Below are positions 18,983 through 26,393 of a stretch of 64,000 nucleotides of DNA, one piece after another; position 1 is the stretch's first letter, and each line of letters begins with the position of its first letter. This stretch comes from Streptomyces liliiviolaceus. GTDB lineage: Bacteria > Actinomycetota > Actinomycetes > Streptomycetales > Streptomycetaceae. The DNA lies in NCBI RefSeq assembly GCF_018070025.1, contig NZ_JAGPYQ010000001.1, forward strand, positions 2,480,001 to 2,544,000, given 5' to 3'. The position numbers and the translations under genes are program-made. Below the pieces are notes generated by a model, which was given only the letters and a program-made list of their open reading frames with translations, had not been told where the DNA came from and searched no databases.

Positions 18983-20269
18983 CTACGCCTTCGTCACGTC
19001 CTCGACCTCGTCCTCCGGCTCACGGCCCGGCGTCCGCAGATCGAACTTCGTGATCGCGAAGCGGAAGACCACGTAATAGACGACCGCGAAGCACAGCCCG
19101 ATCGGGATGATCGCCCAGGGTCTCGTGGCGAGGTTCCAGTTGATGACGTAGTCGATCAGGCCGGCCGAGAAACTGAAACCGTCATGCACCCCGAGCCCCC
19201 ACGTCACCGCCATCGATACGCCGGTGAGCACCGCGTGGATCGCGTACAGGAGCGGCGCGATGAACACGAACGAGTACTCGATCGGCTCCGTGATGCCCGT
19301 GACGAACGAGGTCAGCGCGATCGACAGCATCAGACCGCCGATCTCCTTGCGGCGATGCGGCTTCGCGCAGTGCGTCATGGCCAGACACGCGGCCGGCAGC
19401 GCGAACATCATGATGGGGAAGAACCCGGACGTGAACTGACCCGCGTTCGGGTCGCCCGCCAGGAACATGTTGATGTCACCGTGGACGACCGACCCGTCCG
19501 GCTTGGTGAAGCTGCCGAACTGGAACCAGATGGGCACGTTCAGGAACTGGTGCAGCCCGATCACCAGCAGCGCGCGGTTGGCGATACCGAAGACACCCGC
19601 ACCCCACGCGCCCAGACTCACCAGCCAGTCGCTGAAGTCCTCCAGGCCCCGGCCGATCGGCGGCCACACCCACAGACACAGCGCGGCGAACGCGATCGCC
19701 ACGAACGCCATGATGATCGGCACCAGCCGGCGGCCGTTGAAGAAGCCCAGCCAGTCGACGAGCCTCGTACGGTGGTAGCGCTGCCAGAAGTAGGCCGCCA
19801 TCAGCCCGATCGCGATACCGCCGAACACCCCCGGATTCTGGTACGTGAAGACCGCGACCGTGCCGTCCTGCGCCTGGCAGCCCGCCGCCACCACCTTGGC
19901 CTGGTCCGCGCAGTCCTCCGGGAACTGCCGCAGCACGCTGTAGTAGACGAGGAAACCCGCCGTGGCCGCCAGCGCCGTCGAGCCGTCCGCCTTCTTCGCC
20001 ATCCCGATGGCCACACCGACGCAGAACAGCAGCGGCAGACCGAGCGAACCGTCGAGCAGCGCGCCGCCCGCGCCCGCCATCACCTTCGAGACGTTCGTCC
20101 AGCCGAGACCGTCGGCCCCGAACACGTCCGGCTGCCCCAGCCGGTTGAGGATGCCCGCCGCCGGCAGTACCGCGATGGGCAGTTGGAGGCTGCGGCCCAT
20201 CTTCTGCAGGCCCTGGAACAGATCGCTCCACCGGGAGCGCGCGGGCACGGCCGCGCTGTCGGCACTCAT
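18983..20269 (-). CDS. nagE1: PTS sugar permease, EIIC component (NagE1-type)
   Basis: A 428-residue EIIC paralogue of nagE2, sharing KMGRSLQLPIAVLPAAGILNRLG, GVAIGMAKKADGS, GLHQFLNVPIWFQ and TEPIEYSF. It has about ten membrane helices and no EIIB domain. Relative to NagE2 it has an insertion after the ALAATAGFLVYYSVL segment (FPEDCADQAK...). The ATG at 20269 has GGAGGACAC upstream. It diverges from nagF across a near-perfect dre box at 20309-20324, so DasR probably controls both. In S. coelicolor the equivalent gene is not the principal GlcNAc importer, so the substrate here is less certain. Confidence 0.88.
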   Translation of the reverse strand: MSADSAAVPARSRWSDLFQGLQKMGRSLQLPIAVLPAAGILNRLGQPDVFGADGLGWTNVSKVMAGAGGALLDGSLGLPLLFCVGVAIGMAKKADGSTALAATAGFLVYYSVLRQFPEDCADQAKVVAAGCQAQDGTVAVFTYQNPGVFGGIAIGLMAAYFWQRYHRTRLVDWLGFFNGRRLVPIIMAFVAIAFAALCLWVWPPIGRGLEDFSDWLVSLGAWGAGVFGIANRALLVIGLHQFLNVPIWFQFGSFTKPDGSVVHGDINMFLAGDPNAGQFTSGFFPIMMFALPAACLAMTHCAKPHRRKEIGGLMLSIALTSFVTGITEPIEYSFVFIAPLLYAIHAVLTGVSMAVTWGLGVHDGFSFSAGLIDYVINWNLATRPWAIIPIGLCFAVVYYVVFRFAITKFDLRTPGREPEDEVEDVTKA

Positions 20270-20308
20270 GGGTGTCCTCCTGCGTCCCAGGTTTGGCGGC
20301 CGCTGAAA

Positions 20309-20324
20309 ACTGGTGTAGACCAGT
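20309..20324. promoter_or_regulatory. DasR-responsive element between nagE1 and nagF
   Basis: ACTGGTGTAGACCAGT matches the dre consensus ACTGGTCTAGACCAGT at 15 of 16 positions. It sits in the divergent promoter region, 40 bases before nagE1 and about 140 before nagF. Confidence 0.9.
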
Positions 20325-20466
20325 CAGCGAACGATGTGCGAACGGTTCTCGCTGTCGTGATCGTCATCATTCGGCAGAGGCGACGTGGCCGCTCGCGAAG
20401 ATGGGCCAACTGTGGGTTACTGCGACAAAGCGCTGCGACAAAGCGGTTCGGATCAGGGAGAAGTAC

Positions 20467-20700
20467 ATGGCCAGCAAGGCTGAGAAGATCGTCGCCGGGC
20501 TCGGTGGCATCGAGAACATCGAAGAGGTCGAGGGCTGCATCACCCGGCTGCGCACCGAGGTCGTCGACCCGAGCAAGGTCGACGAGGCCGCCCTGAAGGC
20601 CGCGGGCGCCCACGGCGTCGTCAAGATGGGCACCGCGATCCAGGTCGTCATCGGCACCGACGCCGACCCGATCGCCGCCGACATCGAAGACATGATGTAA
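20467..20700 (+). CDS. nagF: GlcNAc PTS EIIB component
   Basis: A 77-residue stand-alone EIIB domain. The phosphorylated cysteine is C24 in EVEGCITRLR. AEKIVAGLGG precedes it, and HGVVKMGTAIQVVIG completes the fold. EIIB passes phosphate from EIIA (Crr, encoded elsewhere) to sugar crossing NagE. The ATG at 20467 has a GGGAG site. It is divergent from nagE1 and shares its dre operator. Confidence 0.93.
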   Translation: MASKAEKIVAGLGGIENIEEVEGCITRLRTEVVDPSKVDEAALKAAGAHGVVKMGTAIQVVIGTDADPIAADIEDMM

Positions 20701-20793
20701 CTGCCGGGACGCACGTCGAGGTCCCACCCGGTCGAGGGGCCGCTTCCGTGGACGGGGGCGGCCCCTCACCCGTATACGACTAGGCTCTTCGCC

Positions 20794-21531
20794 ATGTCTC
20801 GCATCGACGGCCGCACGCCCGAACAGCTCCGCCCGATCACCATCGAACGCGGCTGGAGCAAGCACGCCGAGGGCTCCGTCCTCGTCTCCTTCGGCGACAC
20901 GAAGGTCTTCTGCACCGCCTCCGTCACCGAAGGCGTCCCGCGCTGGCGCAAGGGCAGCGGCGAAGGCTGGGTGACCGCCGAGTACTCCATGCTTCCCCGC
21001 GCCACCAACTCCCGCGGCGACCGCGAGTCCGTCCGCGGCAAGATCGGCGGCCGTACCCACGAGATCAGCCGGCTCATCGGCCGTTCCCTGCGCGCGGTCA
21101 TCGACTACAAGGCGCTCGGCGAGAACACCATCGTCCTGGACTGCGACGTCCTCCAGGCCGACGGAGGCACCCGCACCGCCGCCATCACCGGCGCGTACGT
21201 CGCCCTCGCCGACGCCGTCACCTGGGCCCAGGGCAAGAAGCTCATCAAGGCCAACCGGCAGCCCCTCACCGGAACGGTCAGCGCCGTCTCCGTCGGCATC
21301 GTCGGCGGCATCCCCCTTCTCGACCTCTGCTACGAGGAGGACGTCCGCGCCGACACCGACATGAACGTCGTCTGCACCGGTGACGGCCGCTTCGTCGAGG
21401 TCCAGGGCACCGCCGAGGCCGAGCCGTTCGACCGCGACGAACTCAACTCCCTTCTGGATCTGGCCGTTCTGGGCTGCACGGAACTCACTGTCGCCCAGCG
21501 CACGGCACTTGATACGGTCCTCGAAAGGTAA
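20794..21531 (+). CDS. rph: Ribonuclease PH
   Basis: A 245-residue phosphorolytic 3'-5' exoribonuclease that trims tRNA 3' ends. The family core is clear: [19 protein letters not shown] at the start, [30 protein letters not shown] (phosphate-binding arginines), and [17 protein letters not shown]. The C-terminus shows [18 protein letters not shown]. Length is normal. It is followed by a lipoprotein gene and rdgB, a conserved actinobacterial order. Confidence 0.96.
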   Translation: MSRIDGRTPEQLRPITIERGWSKHAEGSVLVSFGDTKVFCTASVTEGVPRWRKGSGEGWVTAEYSMLPRATNSRGDRESVRGKIGGRTHEISRLIGRSLRAVIDYKALGENTIVLDCDVLQADGGTRTAAITGAYVALADAVTWAQGKKLIKANRQPLTGTVSAVSVGIVGGIPLLDLCYEEDVRADTDMNVVCTGDGRFVEVQGTAEAEPFDRDELNSLLDLAVLGCTELTVAQRTALDTVLER

Positions 21532-21699
21532 AGGGCGTCCCAAGAAGGTCGCAGGTCGCGGGCAACCACGGCACCGACGGTCGCGTCCCTAAAGGTGCGG
21601 GCGAACGGCACACCACCGTCTCGCCCGGCCAGTACCAAACGGGGGCCCTGAGGCCTACGAAACGGGGCCCTCGGGGGCCTGACACGGGAGGACCGTTCC

Positions 21700-22104
21700 A
21701 TGGCCGCGAGCCGCCGCCGACCACGCCGTATCACCGCCGTCGCCGCAGCAGTGGCAGCCGTCGCGCTGACGGCCGGGCTCACCACCGGCTGCGACGCAGT
21801 CAACAAGGCGCTCGACTGCGTCCAGACCGCCGACACGATCGCCGACAGCGTCACCGACCTCCAGCAGGCCGTGGAGAACGCGGGCGACGACCCGACGAAG
21901 GCCGACGAGGCACTCGACTCGATCGACAAGAACCTCGACACCATCGGCGACAAGACCGACGACACCGACATCAACAAGGCCGTCGACGACCTCCAGAAGG
22001 CCGTCGGCAACGTCCGCGACTCCATCAACGAGGGCGACGCGACCCCGGACATCAGCCCCGTCACCGACGCGGCGGGCGAACTGACCAAGGTCTGCACCCC
22101 GTAG
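21700..22104 (+). CDS. Small secreted lipoprotein of unknown function
   Basis: A 134-residue protein from ATG 21700. A twin-arginine-rich N-terminus (RRRPRR) leads into a hydrophobic Ala/Val stretch and a lipobox LTTGC with Cys at residue 31, so it is probably lipid-anchored outside the membrane. The mature part is Asp-rich and helical, with heptad-like DSIDKNLDTIGDKTDDTDINK spacing suggesting coiled-coil helices, and two more cysteines that may form a disulfide. Located between rph and rdgB. No known domain. Confidence 0.82.
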   Translation: MAASRRRPRRITAVAAAVAAVALTAGLTTGCDAVNKALDCVQTADTIADSVTDLQQAVENAGDDPTKADEALDSIDKNLDTIGDKTDDTDINKAVDDLQKAVGNVRDSINEGDATPDISPVTDAAGELTKVCTP

Positions 22105-22185
22105 CGGCACCGGCCGGCCCCGCGGGCGGCGAACGATCACGGGCGGCACGCGAACAGCGCCGTCCACCTGGCTAGGGTGAGCACC

Positions 22186-22788
22186 ATGACCCGCCTGATC
22201 CTCGCCACCCGCAACCCCGGAAAGATCACCGAGCTGAGGGCGATCCTCGCCGCGGCGGATCTGCCCCACGAACTCGTCGGCGCCGACGCCTACCCGGAGA
22301 TCCCCGACGTCAAGGAGACCGGCGTCACCTTCGCCGAGAACGCGCTCCTCAAGGCCCACGCCCTCGCCCGGGCCACCGGACTCCCGGCCGTCGCCGACGA
22401 CTCCGGCCTGTGCGTCGACGTCCTCGGCGGCGCCCCCGGCATCTTCTCCGCCCGCTGGTCCGGCACCCACGGCGACGACCGCGCCAACCTCGACCTCCTC
22501 CTCGCCCAGCTCGGCGACATCGCCGACGGACACCGGGCCGCCCACTTCGCCTGCGCCGCCGCCCTCGCCCTGCCCGACGGCACCGAGCGCGTGGTCGAGG
22601 GCCGGCTGCGCGGCACCCTGCGCCACACACCCGCCGGCACCCACGGCTTCGGCTACGACCCGATCCTCCAGCCCGACGGCGACACCCGCACCTGCGCGGA
22701 ACTGACCCCAGACGAGAAGAACGCGATCAGCCACCGCGGCAAGGCCTTCAGAGGCCTGGTACCGGCGGTGACGGAACTGCTGGGCTGA
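22186..22788 (+). CDS. rdgB: Non-canonical purine NTP pyrophosphatase (RdgB/HAM1)
   Basis: A 200-residue house-cleaning enzyme hydrolysing XTP, ITP and dITP to monophosphates. The signature ILATRNPGKITEL occurs at the N-terminus, VADDSGLCVDVLGGAPG in the middle, and HGFGYDPILQPDG then ISHRGKAF near the end. The ATG at 22186 is the conventional start; a GTG three codons upstream (22177) is possible. It is followed by a bidirectional terminator. Confidence 0.95.
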   Translation: MTRLILATRNPGKITELRAILAAADLPHELVGADAYPEIPDVKETGVTFAENALLKAHALARATGLPAVADDSGLCVDVLGGAPGIFSARWSGTHGDDRANLDLLLAQLGDIADGHRAAHFACAAALALPDGTERVVEGRLRGTLRHTPAGTHGFGYDPILQPDGDTRTCAELTPDEKNAISHRGKAFRGLVPAVTELLG

Positions 22789-22829
22789 CAGAGCGACGGC
22801 CTGGAGAGACCGGAGTGAGGGCTCGACGT

Positions 22830-22870
22830 GACGAAGGCCCGGCCCGCGAGGTGCGGGCCGGGCCTTCGTC
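22830..22870. terminator. Bidirectional terminator between rdgB and the tRNA gene
   Basis: A perfect 18-base inverted repeat (22830-22847 with 22853-22870, GACGAAGGCCCGGCCCGC type) around a five-base loop, between convergent genes. The 3' end of the tRNA lies only six bases away. Confidence 0.9.
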
Positions 22871-22876
22871 CTCGGT

Positions 22877-22948
22877 GCGCCCGGTCGGATTCGAACCGAC
22901 AGACACGACCACCTAAAGATCGCCGCTCAGCCCTTGGCGTACGGGCGC
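22877..22948 (-). tRNA. Atypical tRNA, anticodon UAG, class I shape
   Basis: A complete 72-base cloverleaf on the minus strand. The acceptor stem is 7 bp (GCGCCCG with CGGGCGC). The D stem is three base pairs. The anticodon stem is CGATC with GGTCG and the loop is TTTAGGT, giving anticodon UAG with U33 and G37. The variable loop is only five bases, and the T arm is canonical (GTCGG TTCGAAT CCGAC). The next base is A73; the gene then reads CCG, so CCA is not fully encoded. UAG would read CUA leucine codons, but tRNA-Leu normally has a long variable arm, so the amino acid is uncertain. It lies 55 bases downstream of the HNH gene pair, same strand. Confidence 0.8.
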
Positions 22949-23003
22949 AAGAACCGTGTCCTACTCTACTGGCCGAGGCCGACTGCTGGTGAGGAGAGGC
23001 CGA

Positions 23004-23666
23004 CTACAGGTGTCGCCGCCGGCCTCCTCGGCACCAAGTGCTGGTGACCGAATGACAGTTCGGGCACAGCAGACGGAGGTTCTCAGCGCGGTCGTCGGCC
23101 CAGTCGCCACTGATGTGATCGATCTCCAGTGTCATCGGATCGCCGAGCCATTCCGGGCCGGTCCCACACTCGGCGCATTCCTCCGGTACGCCGGATTCGA
23201 GCAGCGCCCGGCGCAGGAGTGACGTCCTCGTGCGGCGCCCGCCGCTGTGCTTGACGAGCAGGTCCTCCGGTCGTTTCAGGGGTGTCGGCCCGGGCTTCCC
23301 GCGTTGGTGGGCCTGTCCGAGGAAATGCGAGGTGTCGATGCCGTATTCGTCGGTCAACCGGGGAAGCAGTGTGCGCAGTCGCGAGTTGTCCGGGCACCTC
23401 AGGGCGCGAAGAACTCCCGCGATGGATATGGACTGCGCGACGGCTTGTCGCAGTTCGCTCTCGCTCGGCAGATCGTGGGAACCGCGTCGGCGTCTGCGGG
23501 GGAAGTGCGAGATGTCGATCTCGAAGTGCTCGAATCGTCTGTAGAGGTGAAGGCCGAGCTTGCCGTACGGCTTGGTGCCGAAGAAGGCGATGACCTCATC
23601 GATGTCCGAGCACTGTTCGGCGGCCTGGGCCAAACGCTCACGGGTGTACTGCACGCGATTGCTCAC
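23004..23666 (-). CDS. HNH endonuclease with repeated N-terminal recognition-type domains (copy 1)
   Basis: A 220-residue protein ending in an HNH nuclease domain. The zinc-knuckle pair CAECG and CPNCH brackets the catalytic segment LEIDHISGDW...AENLRLLCPNCH. The N-terminal two thirds contain two similar helical units, each ending in a (G/E)IDxSHF motif (EIDISHF, GIDTSHF), suggesting repeated DNA- or RNA-binding modules. It overlaps the paralogous gene upstream by four bases (ATGA), indicating translational coupling. HNH enzymes nick or cut nucleic acids; the target here is unknown. The unusual tRNA follows 55 bases downstream. Confidence 0.88.
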   Translation of the reverse strand: MSNRVQYTRERLAQAAEQCSDIDEVIAFFGTKPYGKLGLHLYRRFEHFEIDISHFPRRRRRGSHDLPSESELRQAVAQSISIAGVLRALRCPDNSRLRTLLPRLTDEYGIDTSHFLGQAHQRGKPGPTPLKRPEDLLVKHSGGRRTRTSLLRRALLESGVPEECAECGTGPEWLGDPMTLEIDHISGDWADDRAENLRLLCPNCHSVTSTWCRGGRRRHL

Positions 23667-24316
23667 CGGACGTCGCCCTTTGCGCGCCCTTTGGAGCGAC
23701 CTCGGTAACCGTCCGTCGTGGAGTGGCAGTTGGGGCAGAGGAAGCGAAGATTCCCGATGCGGTTGTCACGCCAGTCGCCGTCGATGTGGTCGACCTCCAA
23801 GGGGAGCGGGCGTCCGCGCCAGACCGGACCCGTACCGCAGCGTGCGCAACACTCCCGTACTCCCGTAGCCGTCATCGCCCGTCGAAGGCGGTTGCTCGGG
23901 ATGCGCCGGACATGAGCGCCCGTCTGCTCGACGAGCAAGGCTTCCGGTGTTCGGGGGCGTCTGGTCTCTCCTCGCCGGGACGGTGCCTGGAAGTGTGAGG
24001 TATCGATACCGAAGGCCCTCACCCTGCGGCTGATGTGGGTGTGATGTCCGCCGACGACCTCAAGGCCGAGCCGGCGCAGCACTTCACACATGTTCGTCGA
24101 GGCGGAGACCGCGGTTTCGAGGATTTCTCTGGTCCACCGCGCTCCCTCGCGCTCGAAGTGCGAAGTGTCCACCCCCAACTTCTTCATGCGCGCGTGTACG
24201 TACCGTCGTGTCCCGCTCCTCGGATCCACCCCCAACCTCCCCAGGGCCTCCGACAGCGTCCGCGACGACCTCGCTGCCTCCTCCAGCCGCTCCTTGGTGT
24301 ACGGGCTGGCCGCCAT
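23663..24316 (-). CDS. HNH endonuclease with repeated N-terminal recognition-type domains (copy 2)
   Basis: A 217-residue paralogue of the next gene with the same layout. Two N-terminal units end in GVDTSHF and GIDTSHF, a basic Arg-rich linker follows, and then the HNH domain CARCG...LEVDHIDGDWRDN...NLRFLCPNCH. Its stop overlaps the start of copy 1 by four bases, so the pair forms one translational unit, suggesting the two proteins work together (a heterodimer is possible). The start is ATG 24316. I see no intein, intron or methyltransferase nearby. Confidence 0.88.
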   Translation of the reverse strand: MAASPYTKERLEEAARSSRTLSEALGRLGVDPRSGTRRYVHARMKKLGVDTSHFEREGARWTREILETAVSASTNMCEVLRRLGLEVVGGHHTHISRRVRAFGIDTSHFQAPSRRGETRRPRTPEALLVEQTGAHVRRIPSNRLRRAMTATGVRECCARCGTGPVWRGRPLPLEVDHIDGDWRDNRIGNLRFLCPNCHSTTDGYRGRSKGRAKGDVR

Positions 24317-24400
24317 GATCCCCTCCGTTCCGGCCGTCTGTTCGCGGCCTCGTACGGAGTAACGAATCGCTTATCGGATGGTCACGTCCGGAATGCGGAA

Positions 24401-24430
24401 CGGCCCGCGCCGCTTTCGCGGGGCGGGCCG
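24401..24430 (-). terminator. Hairpin downstream of bcp
   Basis: A 13-base stem (24401-24413 with 24418-24430, one mismatch) with a TTTC tetraloop, 56 bases past the bcp stop on the minus strand. Confidence 0.8.
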
Positions 24431-24485
24431 GTACGGAGGAGCGGGTGCTCCTGGACCTCGGATCCGTGACCTCGGATCCGGGACG

Positions 24486-24953
24486 TCAGATCTCCAGGTC
24501 CTTGATGATCTTGGCGACGTGGCCGGTCGCTCGGACGTTGTACAGGGCCCGTTCCACCTTGCCCTTCTCGTCCACCACGATCGTGGAGCGGATGACGCCC
24601 ATGTAGGTCTTGCCGTAGTTCTTCTTCTCGCCGAAGGCGCCGTACGCGTCCAGGACCTTCTTGTCCGGGTCGGCGACCAGGGTGACCTTCAGGTTCTCCT
24701 GCTCGCGGAACTTGGCGAGTTTCTCCGGCTTGTCGGGGGAGACGCCGATGACGTCGTAGCCGGCGCCCGCGAGCAGGTCCAGGTTGTCGGTGAAGTCGCA
24801 GGCCTGCTTGGTGCAGCCCGGGGTGAGGGCCGACGGGTAGAAGTACACGATGACCTTGCGGCCCTTGTGGTCGGCAAGGGACACCTCGTTGCCGTCGGCG
24901 TCGGGCAGGGTGAAGGCGGGGGCGGTGTCGCCGGGCTGGAGTCGCTCGCTCAT
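24486..24953 (-). CDS. bcp: Thioredoxin-dependent thiol peroxidase (Bcp/PrxQ)
   Basis: A 155-residue peroxiredoxin that reduces hydrogen peroxide and organic peroxides. The active site PSALTPGCTKQACDF gives peroxidatic C47 and resolving C52, the spacing of atypical 2-Cys PrxQ enzymes. GVSPDKPEKLAKFREQ and FGEKKNYGKTYMGVIRST follow the family. The ATG at 24953 is chosen because the fold begins there (GDTAPAFTLPDADG); the longer open frame upstream is not protein-like. A terminator follows. Confidence 0.95.
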   Translation of the reverse strand: MSERLQPGDTAPAFTLPDADGNEVSLADHKGRKVIVYFYPSALTPGCTKQACDFTDNLDLLAGAGYDVIGVSPDKPEKLAKFREQENLKVTLVADPDKKVLDAYGAFGEKKNYGKTYMGVIRSTIVVDEKGKVERALYNVRATGHVAKIIKDLEI

Positions 24954-25121
24954 CTCGGTTCGGTCTCCTTGCGAGGTGGTGGATACGGAACCGAGCGTAA
25001 TGGGGGTGCCGGGCGGTGCGCGGAGGGCGAAGCTGACAGACTGTCGATCAGGTGCAGGGCCGACAGGAACCGGCCATGGACCGGCCACGGGAAGAAACGA
25101 CCACGATTACGGAGGCAGCGC

Positions 25122-25460
25122 GTGTCGGACACGTCGAGCACGCCGGACACCAGGACTCCGGCGCAGATCGAGGCGGACATCAAACGCCGTCGCGAAACCC
25201 TCGCCGAGACGCTCGACGAGATCGGGGTCCGGGTGCACCCGAAGACCATCGTCGGGGACGCCAAGGCCAAGGTGGCGTCCAGCGTCGACCACACCCTCGG
25301 ACGCGCCTACGTCGGCGTCAACCGCGTCGTCGACGATGTGAAGGGCCAGTTCGTCACGGAGGACGGGGCGCCGCGGCTGGACCGCATCGTGCCCGTGGCC
25401 CTCGTGGTGGTCGGCGTCGTCGGACTGCTCACCCTGGGCACCAGGCGCCGCAGGCGTTGA
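25122..25460 (+). CDS. DUF3618 family membrane-anchored protein
   Basis: A 112-residue protein starting at GTG 25122 with GGAGG ten bases upstream. It matches DUF3618: RTPAQIEADIKRRRETLAETLDE near the start, a central KAKVASSVDHTLGRAY helix, and a single C-terminal membrane helix (VPVALVVVGVVGLLTLG) followed by an Arg-rich end. Related proteins accompany phage holin-like membrane genes in actinobacteria. Function unknown. It is divergent from bcp. Confidence 0.85.
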   Translation: MSDTSSTPDTRTPAQIEADIKRRRETLAETLDEIGVRVHPKTIVGDAKAKVASSVDHTLGRAYVGVNRVVDDVKGQFVTEDGAPRLDRIVPVALVVVGVVGLLTLGTRRRRR

Positions 25461-25525
25461 ACCGGGCCGAAGCCTTCCGCACCCCACCCGCGTACGACCG
25501 GCGCGAAGGCAGGTAAATTCGGACC

Positions 25526-25882
25526 GTGAGCGCCAAGAGGACTGAGCCCAGCAGCCAGCACGACAAGCTGCCCATCCGGATGCTGCACGACCGTGTGCTC
25601 GTGCGGCAGGACGCCGCCGAGGGCGAGCGCCGGTCCGGTGGCGGCATCCTGATCCCCGCGACCGCCGCGGTGGGCCGGCGGCTCGCCTGGGCCGAGGTCG
25701 TGGCGGTCGGGCAGAACGTACGGACGGTGGAGCCGGGCGACCGGGTGCTGTACGACCCGGAGGACCGCGCCGAGGTCGAGGTGCGCGGAACCGCGTACGT
25801 GCTGATGCGCGAGCGGGATCTGCACGCCGTCGCCGCGGACCGGTTCGAGGGGTCCGAGGACTCCACCGGGCTCTATCTGTAA
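25526..25882 (+). CDS. GroES-like co-chaperonin family protein
   Basis: A 118-residue protein starting at GTG 25526 that carries a Cpn10 fold: IRMLHDRVLVRQD, then GGILIPATAAVG in place of the GroES mobile loop, then VVAVGQNVRTVEPGDRVLYDPE. It is a divergent, stand-alone GroES homologue with no groEL beside it, so it is probably not the main co-chaperonin. Actinobacteria often carry such an extra copy. A strong hairpin follows. Confidence 0.85.
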   Translation: MSAKRTEPSSQHDKLPIRMLHDRVLVRQDAAEGERRSGGGILIPATAAVGRRLAWAEVVAVGQNVRTVEPGDRVLYDPEDRAEVEVRGTAYVLMRERDLHAVAADRFEGSEDSTGLYL

Positions 25883-25908
25883 GGACGGCCGGGTCACGGA
25901 AACGTCGG

Positions 25909-25940
25909 AAGGGGCTGGTGACCATCGTCACCAGCCCCTT
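25909..25940 (+). terminator. Hairpin after the GroES-like gene
   Basis: AAGGGGCTGGTGA (25909-25921) pairs perfectly with TCACCAGCCCCTT (25928-25940) around a six-base loop. It is just upstream of the guanidine riboswitch. Confidence 0.85.
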
Positions 25941-25968
25941 CTGCCTGCTCCTTGCTACCTTGGAAGCA

Positions 25969-26012
25969 ACCCGACGAGACGCGCCGTACCGGGCAGGCAA
26001 AGACGACGCACC
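25969..26012 (+). ncRNA. Guanidine-III (ykkC-III) riboswitch
   Basis: The stretch CCCGACGAGACGCGCCGTAC followed by CGGGCAGGCAAAGACGACGC closely follows the ykkC-III consensus as I recall it: ACGAG, GCGCCGUACC, CAGG and CAAGACG-CGC blocks in order. CCCG (25970-25973) can pair with CGGG (25990-25993), and the 3' GCGC-type strand can form the pseudoknot. It ends about 28 bases before the ATG of an SMR guanidinium exporter, the classic gene for this switch. GCACC at 26008-26012 can pair with GGTGC at 26033-26037 over the ribosome binding site, which suggests translational control. Confidence 0.85.
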
Positions 26013-26040
26013 CCTGTTGATTCCTTCACGGAGGTGCCTC

Positions 26041-26361
26041 ATGGCCTGGGTCCTGCTGATCGTCGCCGGTCTGCTCGAAGTCGGCTGGTCGGTCGGTATG
26101 AAGTACACCGACGGGTTCACGCGGCTCGTGCCCAGCGTGCTCACCGGTGCCGGCATCGTCGCCAGCATGCTGCTGCTGTCGTACGCGGCGAAGACGCTGC
26201 CCATCGGTACCGCGTACGGCGTCTGGGTGGGCATCGGCGCGGCCGGGGCGGCGGTGTACGGCATGGCGGTGCTCGGTGAACCGACGACCGCCGCCCGGAT
26301 CTTCTTCGTCTGTCTGCTGCTGGTGGCCGTGGTCGGGCTGAAGGCGACCTCCGGCCACTAG
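26041..26361 (+). CDS. sugE: SMR-family guanidinium exporter (Gdx/SugE)
   Basis: A 106-residue protein with four membrane helices. The essential membrane glutamate is E13 in AGLLEVGWSVGMKYTDGFTRL, a start typical of the Gdx/SugE branch rather than EmrE; YGVWVGIGAAGAA and VLGEPTTAARIFF match the family. Gdx proteins export guanidinium in exchange for protons as dual-topology dimers. The guanidine-III riboswitch upstream supports guanidinium as substrate. The ATG at 26041 has GGAGG at about 26030-26034. Confidence 0.93.
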   Translation: MAWVLLIVAGLLEVGWSVGMKYTDGFTRLVPSVLTGAGIVASMLLLSYAAKTLPIGTAYGVWVGIGAAGAAVYGMAVLGEPTTAARIFFVCLLLVAVVGLKATSGH

Positions 26362-26393
26362 CCTCCGCCCGACCCCCTCGTGGGACGCCGGGG

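Noticed and set aside
25526..25882. Housekeeping groES
   Set aside because: The mobile loop is divergent and no groEL is adjacent, so it is listed only as a GroES-like protein.
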